DNA of 64,000 bases from the NCBI GenBank assembly GCA_964016885.1, contig OZ024740.1, forward strand, positions 2,443,336-2,507,335, given 5' to 3'. Positions 29,601-41,281 of this stretch are shown here, one piece after another. The translations under genes were made by a program, and so were the position numbers. The notes below the pieces were generated by a model. It had not been told where the DNA came from. It ran no database searches and worked only from the letters and a program-made list of their open reading frames with translations. This DNA comes from Eledone cirrhosa. Taxonomy: Eukaryota; Mollusca; Cephalopoda; Octopoda; Eledonidae. The first letter of the stretch is position 1; the number at the start of each line of letters is the position of its first letter.

Positions 29601-32600
29601 TAAAGTGGTCATGTAGGTGTCACAATAAAAAGTACCTGGTCCTCACTATAAAGTGTTCATGTAGGTGTCACAACAAAAAGTACCTGGTCCTCACTATAAA
29701 GTGGTCATGTAGGTATCACAATAAAAAGTATCCAGTCCACACTGTAAAGTGGTCATGTAGGTGTCACAATAAAAAGTACCCAGCCCACACTGTAAAGTGG
29801 TCATGTAGGTGTCACAATAAAAAGTACCTGGTCCTCACTATAAGTGGTCATGTAGGTGTCACAATAAAAAGTATCCAGCCCACACTATAAAGTGGTCATG
29901 TAGGTGTCACAATAAAAAGTACCCAGTCCACACTCTAAAGTGGTCGTGTAGGTGTCACAATAAAAAGTATCCAGTCCACACCGTAAAGTGGCCATGTAGG
30001 TGTTACAATAAAAAGTACCTGGTCCACACTGTAACGTGGTCATGTAGGTGTCACAATAACAAGTATCCAGCCCACACTGTAAAGTGGTCATGTAGGTGTC
30101 ACAATAAAAAGTACCTGGTCCTCACTATAAAGTGGTCATGTAGGTGTCACAATAAAAAGTACCTGGTCCTCACTATAAAGTGGTCATGTAGGTGTCACAA
30201 TAACAAGTATCCAGCCCACACTGTAAAGTGGTCATGTAGGTGTCACAATAAAAAGTATCCAGCCCACACTGTAAAGTGGTCATGTAGGTGTCACAATAAA
30301 AAGTACCTGGTCCTCACTGTAAAGTGGTCATGTAGGTGTCACAATAAAAAGTATCCAGCCCACACTATAAAGTGGTCATGTAGGTGTCACAATAAAAGTA
30401 CCTGGTCCTCACTATAAAGTGGTCATGTATGTGTCACAATAAAAAGTACCTGGTCCTCACTATAAACTGGTCATGTAGGTGTCACAATAAAAAGTATCCA
30501 GCCCACACTATAAAGTGTTCATGTAGGTGTCACAATAACAAGTACCCAGCCCACACTATAAAGTGGTCATGTAGGTGTCACAATAAAAAGTACCCAGCCC
30601 ACACTGTAAAGTGGTCATGTAGGTGTCACAATAACAAGTACCCAGTCCACACTGTAAAGTGGTCATGTAGGTGTCACAATAAAAAGTACCCAGCCCACAC
30701 TATAAAGTGGTCATGTAGGTGTCACAATAACAAGTACCCAGCCCACACTATAAAGTGGTCATGTAGGTGTCACAATAACAAGTACCCAGTCCACACTGTA
30801 AAGTGGTCATGTAGGTGTCACAATAAAAAGTACCCAGCCCACACTATAAAGTGGTCATGTAGGTGTCACAATAAAAAGTATCCAGTCCACACTATAAAGT
30901 GGTCATGTAGGTGTCACAATAAAAAGTATCCAGTCCACACCGTTAAGTGGTCATGTAGGTGTCACAATAAAAAGTACCCAGCCCACACTGTAAAGTGGTC
31001 ATGTAGGTGTCACAATAAAAAGTACCTGGTCCACACTGTAAAGTGGTCATGTAGGTTTCACAATAAAAAGTACCCGGTCCTCACTATAAAGTGGTCATGT
31101 AGGTGTCACAATAAAAAGTATCCAGTCCACACTGTAAAGTGGTCATGTAGGTGTCACAATAAAAAGTACCCAGTCCACACTGTAAAGTGCTCATGTAGGT
31201 GTCACAATAAAAAGTATCCAGTCCACACTATAAAGTGGTCATGTAGGTGTCACAATAAAAAGTACCCAGTCCACACTGTAAAGTGGTCATGTAGGTGTCA
31301 CAATAAAAAGTACCCAGTCCACACTGTGAAGTGGTCATGTAGGTGTCACAATAAAAAGTACCCAGCCCACACTGTAAAGTGGTCATGTAGGTGTCACAAT
31401 AAAAAGTTCCCAGTCCACACTGTAAAGTGGTCATGTAGGTGTCACAATAAAAAGTACCCAGTCCACACTATAAAGTGGTCATGTAGGTGTCACAATAACA
31501 ATATCCAGCCCACACTATAAAGTGGTCATGTAGGTGTCACAATAACAAGTACCCAGTCCACACTGTAAAGTGGTCATGTAGGTTTCACAATAAAAAGTAT
31601 CCAGCCCACACTGTAAAGTGGTCATGTAGGTGTCACAATAACAAGTACCCAGTCCACATTGTAAAGTGGTCATGTAGGTGTCACAATAAAAAGTACCCAG
31701 CCCACACTATAAAGTGGTCATGTAGGTGTCACAATAAAAAGTATCCAGCCCACACTGTAAAGTGGTCATGAAGGTGTCACAATAAAAAGTATCCAGCTCA
31801 CACTATAAAGTGGTCATGTAGGTGTCACAATAAAAAGTATCCAGCCCACACTATAAAGTGGTCATGTAGGTGTCACAATAAAAAGTACCCAGCCAACATT
31901 ATAAAGTGGACATGTAGGTGTCACAATAAAAAGTATCCAGCCTACGCTATAAAGTGGTCATGTAGGTGTCACAATAACAAGTATCCAGCCCACACTGTAA
32001 AGTGGTCATGTAGGTGTCACAATAACAAGTACCCAGTCCACACTATAAAGTGGTCATGCAGGTGTCACAATAAAAAGTATCCAGTCCACACTATAAAGTG
32101 GTCATGTAGGTGTCACAATAAAAAGTATACAGTCCACACTGTAAAGTGGTCATGAAGGTGTCACAATAAAAAGTACCCAGTCCACACTATAAAGTGGTCA
32201 TGTAGGTGTCACAATAAAAAGTATCCAGTCCACATTGTAAAGTGGTCATGTAGGTGTCACAATAAAAAGTACCTGGTCCTCACTATAAAGTGGTCATGTA
32301 GGTGTCACAATAAAAAGTATCCAGCCCACACTGTAAAGTGTTCATGTAGGTGTCACAATAAAAGGTACCCAGCCCACACTGTAAAGTGGTCATGTAGGTG
32401 TCACAATAAAAAGTACCCAGCCCACACTATAATTTGGTCATGTAGGTCTCACAATAACAAGTATCCAGCCCACACTGTAAAGTGGTCATGTAGGTGTCAC
32501 AATAAAAAGTTTCCAGCCCACACTGTAAAGTGGTCATGTAGGTGTCACAATAAAAAGTATCCAGCTCACACTATAAAGTGGTCATGTAGGTGTCACAATA

Positions 32601-35300
32601 AAAAGTATCCAGCCCACACTGTAAAGTGGTCATGTAGGTGTCACAATAAAAAGTACCTGGTCCTCACTGTAAAGTGGTCATGTAGGTGTCACAATAAAAA
32701 GTATCCAGCCCACACTATAAAGTGGTCATGTAGGTGTCACAATAAAAGTACCTGGTCCTCACGATAAAGTGGTCATGTAGGTGTCACAATAAAAAGTACC
32801 TGGTCCTCACTATAAACTGGTCATGTAGGTGTCACAATAAAAAGTATCCAGCCCACACTATAAAGTGGTCATGTAGGTGTCACAATAAAAAGTACCCAGT
32901 CCACACTGTAAAGTGGTCATGTAGGTGTCACAATAAAAAGTATCCAGTCCACACTGTAAAGTGGTCATGTAGGTGTCACAATAAAAAGTACCCAGCCCAC
33001 ACTGTAAAGTGGTCATGTAGGTGTCACAATAAAAAGTACCTGGTCCTCACTATAAAGTGTTCATGTAGGTGTCACAACAAAAAGTACCTGGTCCTCACTA
33101 TAAAGTGGTCATGTAGGTATCACAATAAAAAGTATCCAGTCCACACTGTAAAGTGGTCATGTAGGTGTCACAATAAAAAGTACCCAGCCCACACTGTAAA
33201 GTGGTCATGTAGGTGTCACAATAAAAAGTACCTGGTCCTCACTATAAGTGGTCATGTAGGTGTCACAATAAAAAGTATCCAGCCCACACTATAAAGTGGT
33301 CATGTAGGTGTCACAATAAAAAGTACCCAGTCCACACTGTAAAGTGGTCGTGTAGGTGTCACAATAAAAAGTATCCAGTCCACACCGTAAAGTGGCCATG
33401 TAGGTGTTACAATAAAAAGTACCTGGTCCACACTGTAACGTGGTCATGTAGGTGTCACAATAACAAGTATCCAGCCCACACTGTAAAGTGGTCATGTAGG
33501 TGTCACAATAAAAAGTACCTGGTCCTCACTATAAAGTGGTCATGTAGGTGTCACAATAAAAAGTACCTGGTCCTCACTATAAAGTGGTCATGTAGGTGTC
33601 ACAATAACAAGTATCCAGCCCACACTGTAAAGTGGTCATGTAGGTGTCACAATAAAAAGTATCCAGCCCACACTGTAAAGTGGTCATGTAGGTGTCACAA
33701 TAAAAAGTACCTTGTCCTAACTGTAAAGTGGTCATGTAGGTGTCACAATAAAAAGTATCCAGCCCACACTATAAAGTGGTCATGTAGGTGTCACAATAAA
33801 AGTACCTGGTCCTCACTATAAAGTGGTCATGTAGGTGTCACAATAAAAAGTACCTGGTCCTCACTATAAACTGGTTATGTAGGTGTCACAATAAAAAGTA
33901 TCCAGCCCACACTATAAAGTAGTCATGTAGGTGTCACAATAAAAAGTACCCAGTCCACACTGTAAAGTGGTCATGTAGGTGTCACAATAAAAAGTATCCA
34001 GTCCACACTGTAAAGTGGTCATGTAGGTGTCACAATAAAAAGTACCCAGCCCACACTGTAAAGTGGTCATGTAGGTGTCACAATAAAAAGTACCTGGTCC
34101 TCACTATAAAGTGTTCATGTAGGTGTCACAACAAAAAGTACCTGGTCCTCACTATAAAGTGGTCATGTAGGTATCACAATAAAAAGTATCCAGTCCACAC
34201 TGTAAAGTGGTCATGTAGGTGTCACAATAAAAAGTACCCAGCCCACACTGTAAAGTGGTCATGTAGGTGTCACAATAAAAAGTACCTGGTCCTCACTATA
34301 AGTGGTCATGTAGGTGTCACAATAAAAAGTATCCAGCCCACACAATAAAGTGGTCATGTAGGTGTCACAATAAAAAGTACCCAGTCCACACTGTAAAGTG
34401 GTCGTGTAGGTGTCACAATAAAAAGTATCCAGTCCACACCGTAAAGTGGCCATGTAGGTGTTACAATAAAAAGTACCTGGTCCACACTGTAACGTGGTCA
34501 TGTAGGTGTCACAATAACAAGTATCCAGCCCACACTGTAAAGTGGTCATGTAGGTGTCACAATAAAAAGTACCTGGTCCTCACTATAAAGTGGTCATGTA
34601 GGTGTCACAATAAAAAGTACCTGGTCCTCACTATAAAGTGGTCATGTAGGTGTCACAATAACAAGTATCCAGCCCACACTGTAAAGTGGTCATGTAGGTG
34701 TCACAATAACAAGTACCCAGTCCACACTGTAAAGTGGTCATGTAGGTGTCACAATAACAAGTACCTAGTCCACACTGTAAAGTGGTTATGTAGGTGTCGC
34801 AATAAAAAGTACTCAGCCCACACTATAAAGTGTTCATGTAGGTGTCACAATAACAAGTACCCAGCCCACACTATAAAGTGGTCATGTAGGTGTCACAATA
34901 AAAAGTACCCAGCCCACACTGTAAAGTGGTCATGTAGGTGTCACAATCACAAGTACCCAGTCCACACTGTAAAGTGGTCATGTAGGTGTCACAATAAAAA
35001 GTACCCAGCCCACACTATAAAGTGGTCATGTAGGTGTCACAATAAAAAGTACCCAGCCCACACTATAAAGTGGTCATGTAGGTGTCACAATAAAAAGTAT
35101 CCAGTCCACACTATAAAGTGGTCATATAGGTGTCACAATAAAAAGTATCCAGTCCACACCGTAAAGTGGTCATGTAGGTGTCACAATAAAAAGTACCCAG
35201 CCCACACTGTAAAGTGGTCATGTAGGTGTCACAATAAAAAGTACCTGGTCCACACTGTAAAGTGGTCATGTAGGTGTCACAATAAAAAGTACCCGGTCCT
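8650..35300 (+). repeat. Higher-order repeat block 2, base period 3,550 bp (74 monomers)
   Basis: The rare monomer CTATGAAGTGGTCATG recurs with its ATG at 10,846, 14,396, 18,714 and 27,872. A four-monomer variant string found at 10,076-10,282 recurs at 13,626, 17,944, 21,398, 25,329, 27,102, 29,885, 33,289 and, with its right end at 34,549, once more. Spacings of 3,550, 4,318 and 3,454 bp equal 74, 90 and 72 monomers, each minus 2 bp. The 2 bp come from two monomers carrying single-base deletions that are inherited in each copy. Later copies are shorter and rearranged. Outer limits are approximate. Confidence 0.88.
14517..16052 (+). repeat. 768-bp (16-monomer) segmental duplication inside the higher-order repeat
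   Basis: The string containing ATAAAATGTATCCAGTCC at about 14,517 reappears 768 bp later at about 15,285, followed by the same series of variant monomers, including the 'ACCGTTAAG' monomer at 14,587 and 15,355. This adds exactly 16 monomers and turns the 3,550-bp period into 4,318 bp for this one copy. The second half carries the variants of the 10.9-kb copy (for example 'GTAAAGAGG' at 11,087 and 15,405) while the first half carries those of the 18.9-kb copy. That mosaic pattern is what unequal exchange between different higher-order copies would leave. Confidence 0.8.
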
Positions 35301-38300
35301 CACTATAAAGTGGTCATGTAGGTGTCACAATAAAAAGTATCTAGTCCACACTGTAAAGTGGTCATGTAGGTGTCACAATAAAAAATACCCAGTCCACACT
35401 GTAAAGTGGTCATGTAGGTGTCACAATAAAAAGTACCCAGCCCACACTGTAAAGTGGTCATGTAGGTGTCACAATAAAAAGTACCCAGTCCACACTGTAA
35501 AGTTGTCATGTAGGTGTCACAATAAAAAGTATCCAGTCCACACTGTAAAGTGGTCATGTAGGTGTCACAATAAAAATATCCAGTTCACACAGTAAAGTGG
35601 TCATGTAGGTGTCACAATAAAAAGTACCCAGTCCACACTGTAAAGTGGTCATGTAGGTGTCACAATAAAAAGTATCCAGCCCACACTGTAAAGTGGTCAT
35701 GTAGGTGTCACAATAAAAAGTATCCAGTCCACACTGTAAAGTGGTCATGTAGGTGTCACAATAAAAATATCCAGTTCACACTGTAAAGTGGTCATGTAGG
35801 TGTCACAATAAAAAGTACCCAGTCCACACTGTAAAGTGGTCATGTAGGTGTCACAATAAAAAGTATCCAGTCCACACTGTAAAGTGGTCATGTAGGTGTC
35901 ACAATAACAAGTACCCAGTCCACACTGTAAAGTGGTCATGTAGGTGTCACAATAAAAAATGCCCAGCCCACACTATAAAGTGGTCATGTAGGTGTCACAA
36001 TAACAAGTACCCAGCCCACACTATAAAGTGGTCATGTAGGTGTCACAATCACAAGTACCCAGTCCACACTGTAAAGTGGTCATGTAGGTGTCACAATAAA
36101 AAGTACCCAGCCCACACTATAAAGTGGTCATGTAGGTGTCACAATAAAAAGTATCCAGTCCACACTGTAAAGTGGTCATGTAGGTGTCACAATAAAAAGT
36201 ACCCAGCCCAAACTGTAAAGTGGTCATGTAGGTGTCACAATAAAAAGTACCTGGTCCTCACTATAAAGTGGTCATGTAGGTGTCACAATAAAAAGTACCC
36301 AATCCACACTATAAAGTGGTCATGTAGGTGTCACAATAAAAAGTATCCAGTCCACACTGTAAAGTGGTCATGTAGGTGACACAATAAAAAGTATCCAGTC
36401 CACACTGTAAAGTGGTCATGTAGGTGTCACAATAAAAATTATCCAGTCCACACTGTAAAGTGGTCATGTAGGTGTCACAATAAAAAGTATCCAGTCCACA
36501 CTGTAAAGTGGTCATGTAGGTGTCACAATAAAAAGTATCCAGTCCACATTGTAAAGTGGTCATGTAGGTGTCACAATAACAAGTACCCAGTCCACACTGT
36601 AAAGTGGTCATGTAGGTGTCACAATAAAAAATGCCCAGCCCACACTATAAAGTGGTCATGTAGGTGTCACAATAACAAGTACCCAGCCCACACTATAAAG
36701 TGGTCATGTAGGTGTCACAATCACAAGTACCCAGTCCACACTGTAAAGTGGTCATGTAGGTGTCACAATAAAAAGTACCCAGCCCACACTATAAAGTGGT
36801 CATGTAGGTGTCACAATAAAAAGTATCCAGCCCTCACCGTAAAGTGGTCATGAAGGTGTCACAATAAAAAGTATCCAGCCCACACTGTAAAGGGGTCATG
36901 TAGGTGTCACAATAAAAAGTATCCAGCCCACACTATAAAGTGGTCATGTAGGTGTCACAATAAAAAGTACCCAGCCCACACTATAAAGTGGTCATGTAGG
37001 TGTCACAATAAAAAGTACCCAGTCCACACTATAAAGTGGTCATGTAGGTGTCACAATAAAAAGTATCCAGCCCACACTGTAAAGTGGTCATGTAGGTGTC
37101 ACAATAAAAAGTATCCAGTCCACACTGTAAAGTGGTCATGTAGGTGTCACAATAAAAAGTATCCAGTCCACACTGTAAAGTGGTCATGTAGGTGTCACAA
37201 TAACAAGTACCCAGTCCACACTGTAAAGTGGTCATGTAGGTGTCACAATAAAAAATGCCCAGCCCACACTATAAAGTGGTCATGTAGGTGTCACAATAAC
37301 AAGTACCCAGCCCACACTATAAAGTGGTCATGTAGGTGTCACAATCACATGTACCCAGCCCAAACTGTAAAGTGGTCATGTAGGTGTCACAATAAAAAGT
37401 ACCTGGTCCTCACTATAAAGTGGTCATGTAGGTGTCACAATAAAAAGTACCCAGTCCACACTATAAAGTGGTCATGTAGGTGTCACAATAAAAAGTATCC
37501 AGTCCACACTGTAAAGTGGTCATGTAGGTGACACAATAAAAAATATCCAGTCCACACTGTAAAGTGGTCATGTAGGTGTCACAATAAAAAGTATCCAGTC
37601 CACACTGTAAAGTGGTCATGTAGGTGTCACAATAAAAAGTATCCAGCCCACACTGTAAAGTGGTCATGTAGGTGTCACAATAAAAAGTATCCAGTCCACA
37701 CTGTAAAGTGGTCATGTAGGTGTCACAATAAAAAGTATCCAGTCCACACTGTAAAGTGGTCATGTAGGTGTCACAATAAAAAGTATCCAGTCCACACTGT
37801 AAAGTGGTCATGTAGGTGTCACAATAAAAAGTATCCAGCCCACACTGTAAAGTGGTCATGTAGGTGTCACAATAAAAAGTATCCAGTCCACACTGTAAAG
37901 TGGTCATGTAGGTGTCACAATAAAAAGTATCCAGTCCACACTGTAAAGTGGTCATGTAGGTGTCACAATAAAAAGTACCTGGTCCTCACTATAAAGTTGT
38001 CATGTAGGGTCACAATAAAAAGTATCCAGTCCACACTGTAAAGTGGTCCTGTAGGTGTCACAATAAAAAGTATCCAGTCCACACTGTAAAGTGGTCATGT
38101 AGGTGTCACAATAAAAAGTACCTGGTCCTCACTATAAAGTTGTCATGTAGGTGTCACAATAAAAAGTACCCAGTCCACACTGTAAAGTGGTCATGTAGGT
38201 GTCACAATAAAAAGTATCCAGTCCACACTGTAAAGTGGTCATGTAGGTGTCACAATAAAAAGTATCCAGTCCACACTGTAAAGTGGTCATGCAGGTGTCA

Positions 38301-38640
38301 CAATAAAAAGTACCTGTTCCTCACTATAAAGTGGTCATATAGGTGTCACAATAACAAGTATCCAGCCCACACTGTAAAGTGGTTATGTAGGTGTCACAAT
38401 AAAAAGTACCTGGTCCTCATTATAAAGTGGTCATGTAGGTGTCACAATAAAAAGTACCCAGCCCACACTGTAAAGTGGTCGTGTAGGTGTCACAATAAAA
38501 AGTACCTGGTCCTCACTATAAAGTGGTCATGTAGGTGTCACAATAAAAAGTACCCAGTCCACACTGTAAAGTGGTCATGTAGGTGTCACAATAAAAAGTA
38601 CCCAGTCCACACTGTAAAGTGGTCATGTAGGTGTCTCAAT
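35300..38640 (+). repeat. More homogeneous monomer block
   Basis: Here monomers are close to one consensus and class-B (CTGGTCCTCACT) monomers are sparse. Between about 37,461 and 37,955 ten consecutive monomers differ by only a few bases. One monomer near 38,005 has lost a base (GTAGGGTCAC). No long higher-order period is visible, suggesting recent local amplification. Confidence 0.7.
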
Positions 38641-39818
38641 AAAATGTACCTGGTCCTCACTATAAAGTGGTCATGTAGGTGTCACAATAAAAAGTACGCA
38701 GCCCACACTGTAAAGTGCTCATGTAGGTGCCACAATAAAAAGTACCCAGCCCACACTGTAAAGTGGTCATGTAGGTGTCACAATAAAAAGTACGCAGCCC
38801 ACACTGTAAAGTGGTCATGTAGGTGTCACAATAAAAAGTACCCAGCCCACACTGTAAAGTGGTCATGTAGGTGTCACAATAAAAAGTACCCAGCCCACAC
38901 TGTAAAGTGGTCATGTAGGTGTCACAATAAAAAGTACGCAGCCCACACTGTAAAGTGGTCATGTAGGTGTCACAATAAAAAGTACCCAGCCCACACTGTA
39001 AAGTGGTCATGTAGGTGTCACAATAAAAAGTACCTGGTCCTCACTATAAAGTGGTCATGTAGGTGCCACAATAAAAAGTACCCAGCCCACACTGTAAAGT
39101 GGTCATGTAGGTGCCACAATAAAAAGTACGCAGCCCACACTGTAAAGTGGTCATGTAGGTGTCACAATAAAAAGTACCCAGCCCACACTGTAAAGTGGTC
39201 CTGTAGGTGTCACAATAAAAAGTACCTGGTCCTCACTATAAAGTGGTCATGTAGGTGCCACAATAAAAAGTACCGAGCCCACACTGTAAAGTGGTCATGT
39301 AGGTGTCACAATAAAAAGTACCCAGCCCACACTGTAAAGTGGTCATGTAGGTGTCACAATAAAAAGTACGCAGCCCACACTGTAAAGTGGTCATGTAGGT
39401 GTCACAATAAAAAGTACCCAGCCCACACTGTAAAGTGGTCATGTAGGTGTCACAATAAAAAGTACCTGGTCCTCACTATAAAGTGGTCATGTAGGTGCCA
39501 CAATAAAAAGTACCCAGCCCACACTGTAAAGTGGTCATGTAGGTGCCACAATAAAAAGTACGCAGCCCACACTGTAAAGTGGTCATGTAGGTGTCACAAT
39601 AAAAAGTATCCAGTCCACACTGTAAAGTGGTCATGTAGGTGTCACAATAAAAAGTACCTGGTCCTCACTATAAAGTGGTCATGTAGGTGCCACAATAAAA
39701 AGTACCCAGCCCACACTGTAAAGTGGTCATGTAGGTGCCACAATAAAAAGTACGCAGCCCACACTGTAAAGTGATCATGTAGGTGTCACAATAAAAAGTA
39801 CCTGGTCCTCACTATAAA
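38640..39818 (+). repeat. Short higher-order repeat (4-5 monomers) at the right edge
   Basis: Class-B monomers recur at about 39,030, 39,222, 39,462, 39,654 and 39,799, spaced by 4, 5, 4 and 3 monomers. Between them lie monomers with GTGCCACAATAA and with GTACGCAGCCC, two variants almost confined to this block. The last monomer is class B and its CACTATAAA runs straight into the unique tail of the parent element at 39,819. Confidence 0.85.
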
Positions 39819-39985
39819 TGTGGTTGGCGTCAGGAAGGGCATCTAGCTGTAGAAACAAAGTTAAAATCAGTTCTGTGGGAACAAGACATGGTCCTTCGAC
39901 TTGGATCTCTCACAACAGGACAGCACGTCATACCCATGCTAACGTGGAAAATAGATGTTAAAAGATGATGATGATGATGAGGAGG
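39819..39985 (+). mobile_element. 3' tail of the SINE/LINE element that hosts the satellite
   Basis: Immediately after the last 48-bp monomer the sequence reads GTTGGCGTCAGGAAGGGCAT, then TAGCTGTAGAAA, CACAACAGGACA and CATGCTAACGTGGAAAA, and ends in (GAT)n. The same blocks in the same order form the tail of the SINE at 50,941-51,271 and, reversed, those at 46,467-46,876, 44,346-44,650, 48,082-48,460 and 52,081-52,281. In all of them the GTTGG...AGGAAGGGCAT block lies directly next to the 48-bp unit, exactly as here. This copy is unusual in not being followed by a (TA)n array. Confidence 0.92.
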
Positions 39986-40322
39986 AGGTGTAGATTCTCC
40001 TTTTTAAATAGCCACATACATATATTGTATACATAGAAACACACCTGCAGGGTCATACACAGTCTATATTCAACTACACACTCATGCATTCATTATATAT
40101 ACACACATACACACAGATGCACTTTAATGGGCCCATGCACACACACGCACTCACACACACAGATGTACTTTAATAGGCCCAAGCACTCACACACACACAT
40201 ATACATAGAGACATTAAAATATCAGAATTATATATATATACACACACACATATACATAGAGACATTTTATGTATATATATATATACACACATACATACAC
40301 ATAGAGACATTAAAATATCAGA

Positions 40323-40410
<88 letters not shown>

Positions 40411-40480
40411 CATACATATACATAGAGACATTAAAATATCAGAATTATATATATGTATACATATATATAATGGCTGCCCC
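39986..40480. repeat. Compound microsatellite with a repeated CATAGAGACATTAAAATATC cassette
   Basis: (CA)n, (TA)n and CATA tracts, including one (TA)n run of about 80 bp at 40,325-40,404. They are interrupted by a unit close to CATAGAGACATTAAAATATC followed by AGAATTATA, seen near 40,205, 40,306 and 40,422, with a shortened one at 40,255. The cassette recurs at 41,130 and 41,198 and in relaxed form at 62,109-62,290 and 62,785. Nothing coding is visible. Confidence 0.85.
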
Positions 40481-41100
40481 ACCCCACCCACCCCGTTATC
40501 GAGTATGGCCATTGCACGATATACCATTATTAATAATTATTAATTAATTCTATCGTGCAATGCCTGTGCGTGAAGATATTTTTTAAAGTGAGGAAAGACT
40601 GTGCACTGAGCCAATCCCATCTCTGAGTGACAGTAGCTATAACACGAAAAGAAGAAAAGATCAACAGCATCGGTAACTACTGAGCCGCAGGTTTTATATC
40701 AGAGTTATCCCAGTCTCCTGAGTTACCTTCTCCTAGAAGAATGCCCTGACAAAGGCTAGGGGTCATTCTCTCCCAGTGGTTTAACCGCGTGATCGGGTGT
40801 CCAGCCCGACTATTTCTATGTCCCCGCGCATATACATACACATGCACCCATGTATATACACATATACATATACATACATATGTACATGTGTATATACATA
40901 TTTACACACTTTTAGATGGCCGTTGACTCTTATGAGTTCTTCCGCCCTTTGTCAGGTTTTGTTTTTTGTCCTGCAGGGAGTCCAAAATCCCCCTCCTCAC
41001 CAAGTAAACTTGGTGGGGTTGCCGGTTTAGTCGCCGACGACCTGACCATGCAACAGGTTGTACTGGGTTACATGTTACCAGTAGCACTCGAGAGTGACTC
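40481..41100. other. Unclassified low-repeat stretch, no gene seen
   Basis: Mixed-composition sequence with no recognised protein or RNA, broken by CATA-type microsatellite at 40,828-40,910. It contains a hairpin at 40,511-40,561 (listed separately). The segment 40,916-41,098 is GC-richer than its surroundings and may be an old element fragment, but I find no second copy in the window. Confidence 0.5.
40511..40561. repeat. 11-bp perfect inverted repeat
   Basis: ATTGCACGATA at 40,511-40,521 is the exact reverse complement of TATCGTGCAAT at 40,551-40,561, with a 29-bp A/T-rich spacer. It could be the terminus of a small foldback element or chance; no target duplication is evident. Confidence 0.6.
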
Positions 41101-41155
41101 GATATATATATATATATATACACACACATACATAGAGACATTAAAATATCAAAAT

Positions 41156-41190
<35 letters not shown>

Positions 41191-41219
41191 ACATATACAT
41201 AGAGACATTAAAATATCAG

Positions 41220-41276
<57 letters not shown>
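41101..41276. repeat. (TA)n/(CA)n microsatellite with two CATAGAGACATT cassettes
   Basis: Two copies of the cassette described at 39,986-40,480 occur at about 41,130 and 41,198, each followed by a (TA)n run; the second run (41,222-41,278) abuts the foldback element that follows. Confidence 0.85.

Positions 41277-41278
<2 letters not shown>

Positions 41279-41281
<3 letters not shown>

Larger units (their letters stand above)
1..39818 (+). repeat. 48-bp satellite array derived from a SINE/LINE 3' tail
   Basis: About 830 head-to-tail copies of a 48-bp monomer (a typical one begins GTAAAGTGGTCATGTAGGTG) run from the first base to 39,818 with no foreign insertion. The array is open at the left, so its true length is unknown. 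Two main monomer classes alternate: one with 'CCAGTCCACACT' or 'CCAGCCCACACT', the other with 'CTGGTCCTCACT'. Most variation is single substitutions; one-base deletions (ATAAAAGTACC for ATAAAAAGTACC, CTATAAGTGG for CTATAAAGTGG) recur and mark higher-order copies. Because 48 is a multiple of three, several frames on both strands stay open for long distances. Strand is set by the orientation of the parent element, whose tail follows at 39,819. Confidence 0.98.

Noticed and set aside
30429..31520. A 363-codon open frame, and similar long frames on both strands, inside the satellite
   Set aside because: They follow from a 48-bp unit that is a multiple of three and lacks stops in some frames; they open and close with single-base deletions and have no independent gene signals.
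1..39818. CRISPR array or a tandemly repeated gene cluster
   Set aside because: There are no unique spacers: the entire 48 bp is repeated, and the host context is eukaryotic retroelements.
1..39818. Centromeric satellite
   Set aside because: Size and higher-order structure would allow it, but nothing in the sequence shows centromere function and the array lies beside ordinary dispersed repeats. CENP-A mapping would be needed.
40170..40409. Open frames encoding runs of IYIYIY or HTHTHT (also at 47.1-48.1, 62.1 and 63.2-64.0 kb)
   Set aside because: These are translations of (TA)n and (CA)n microsatellites.
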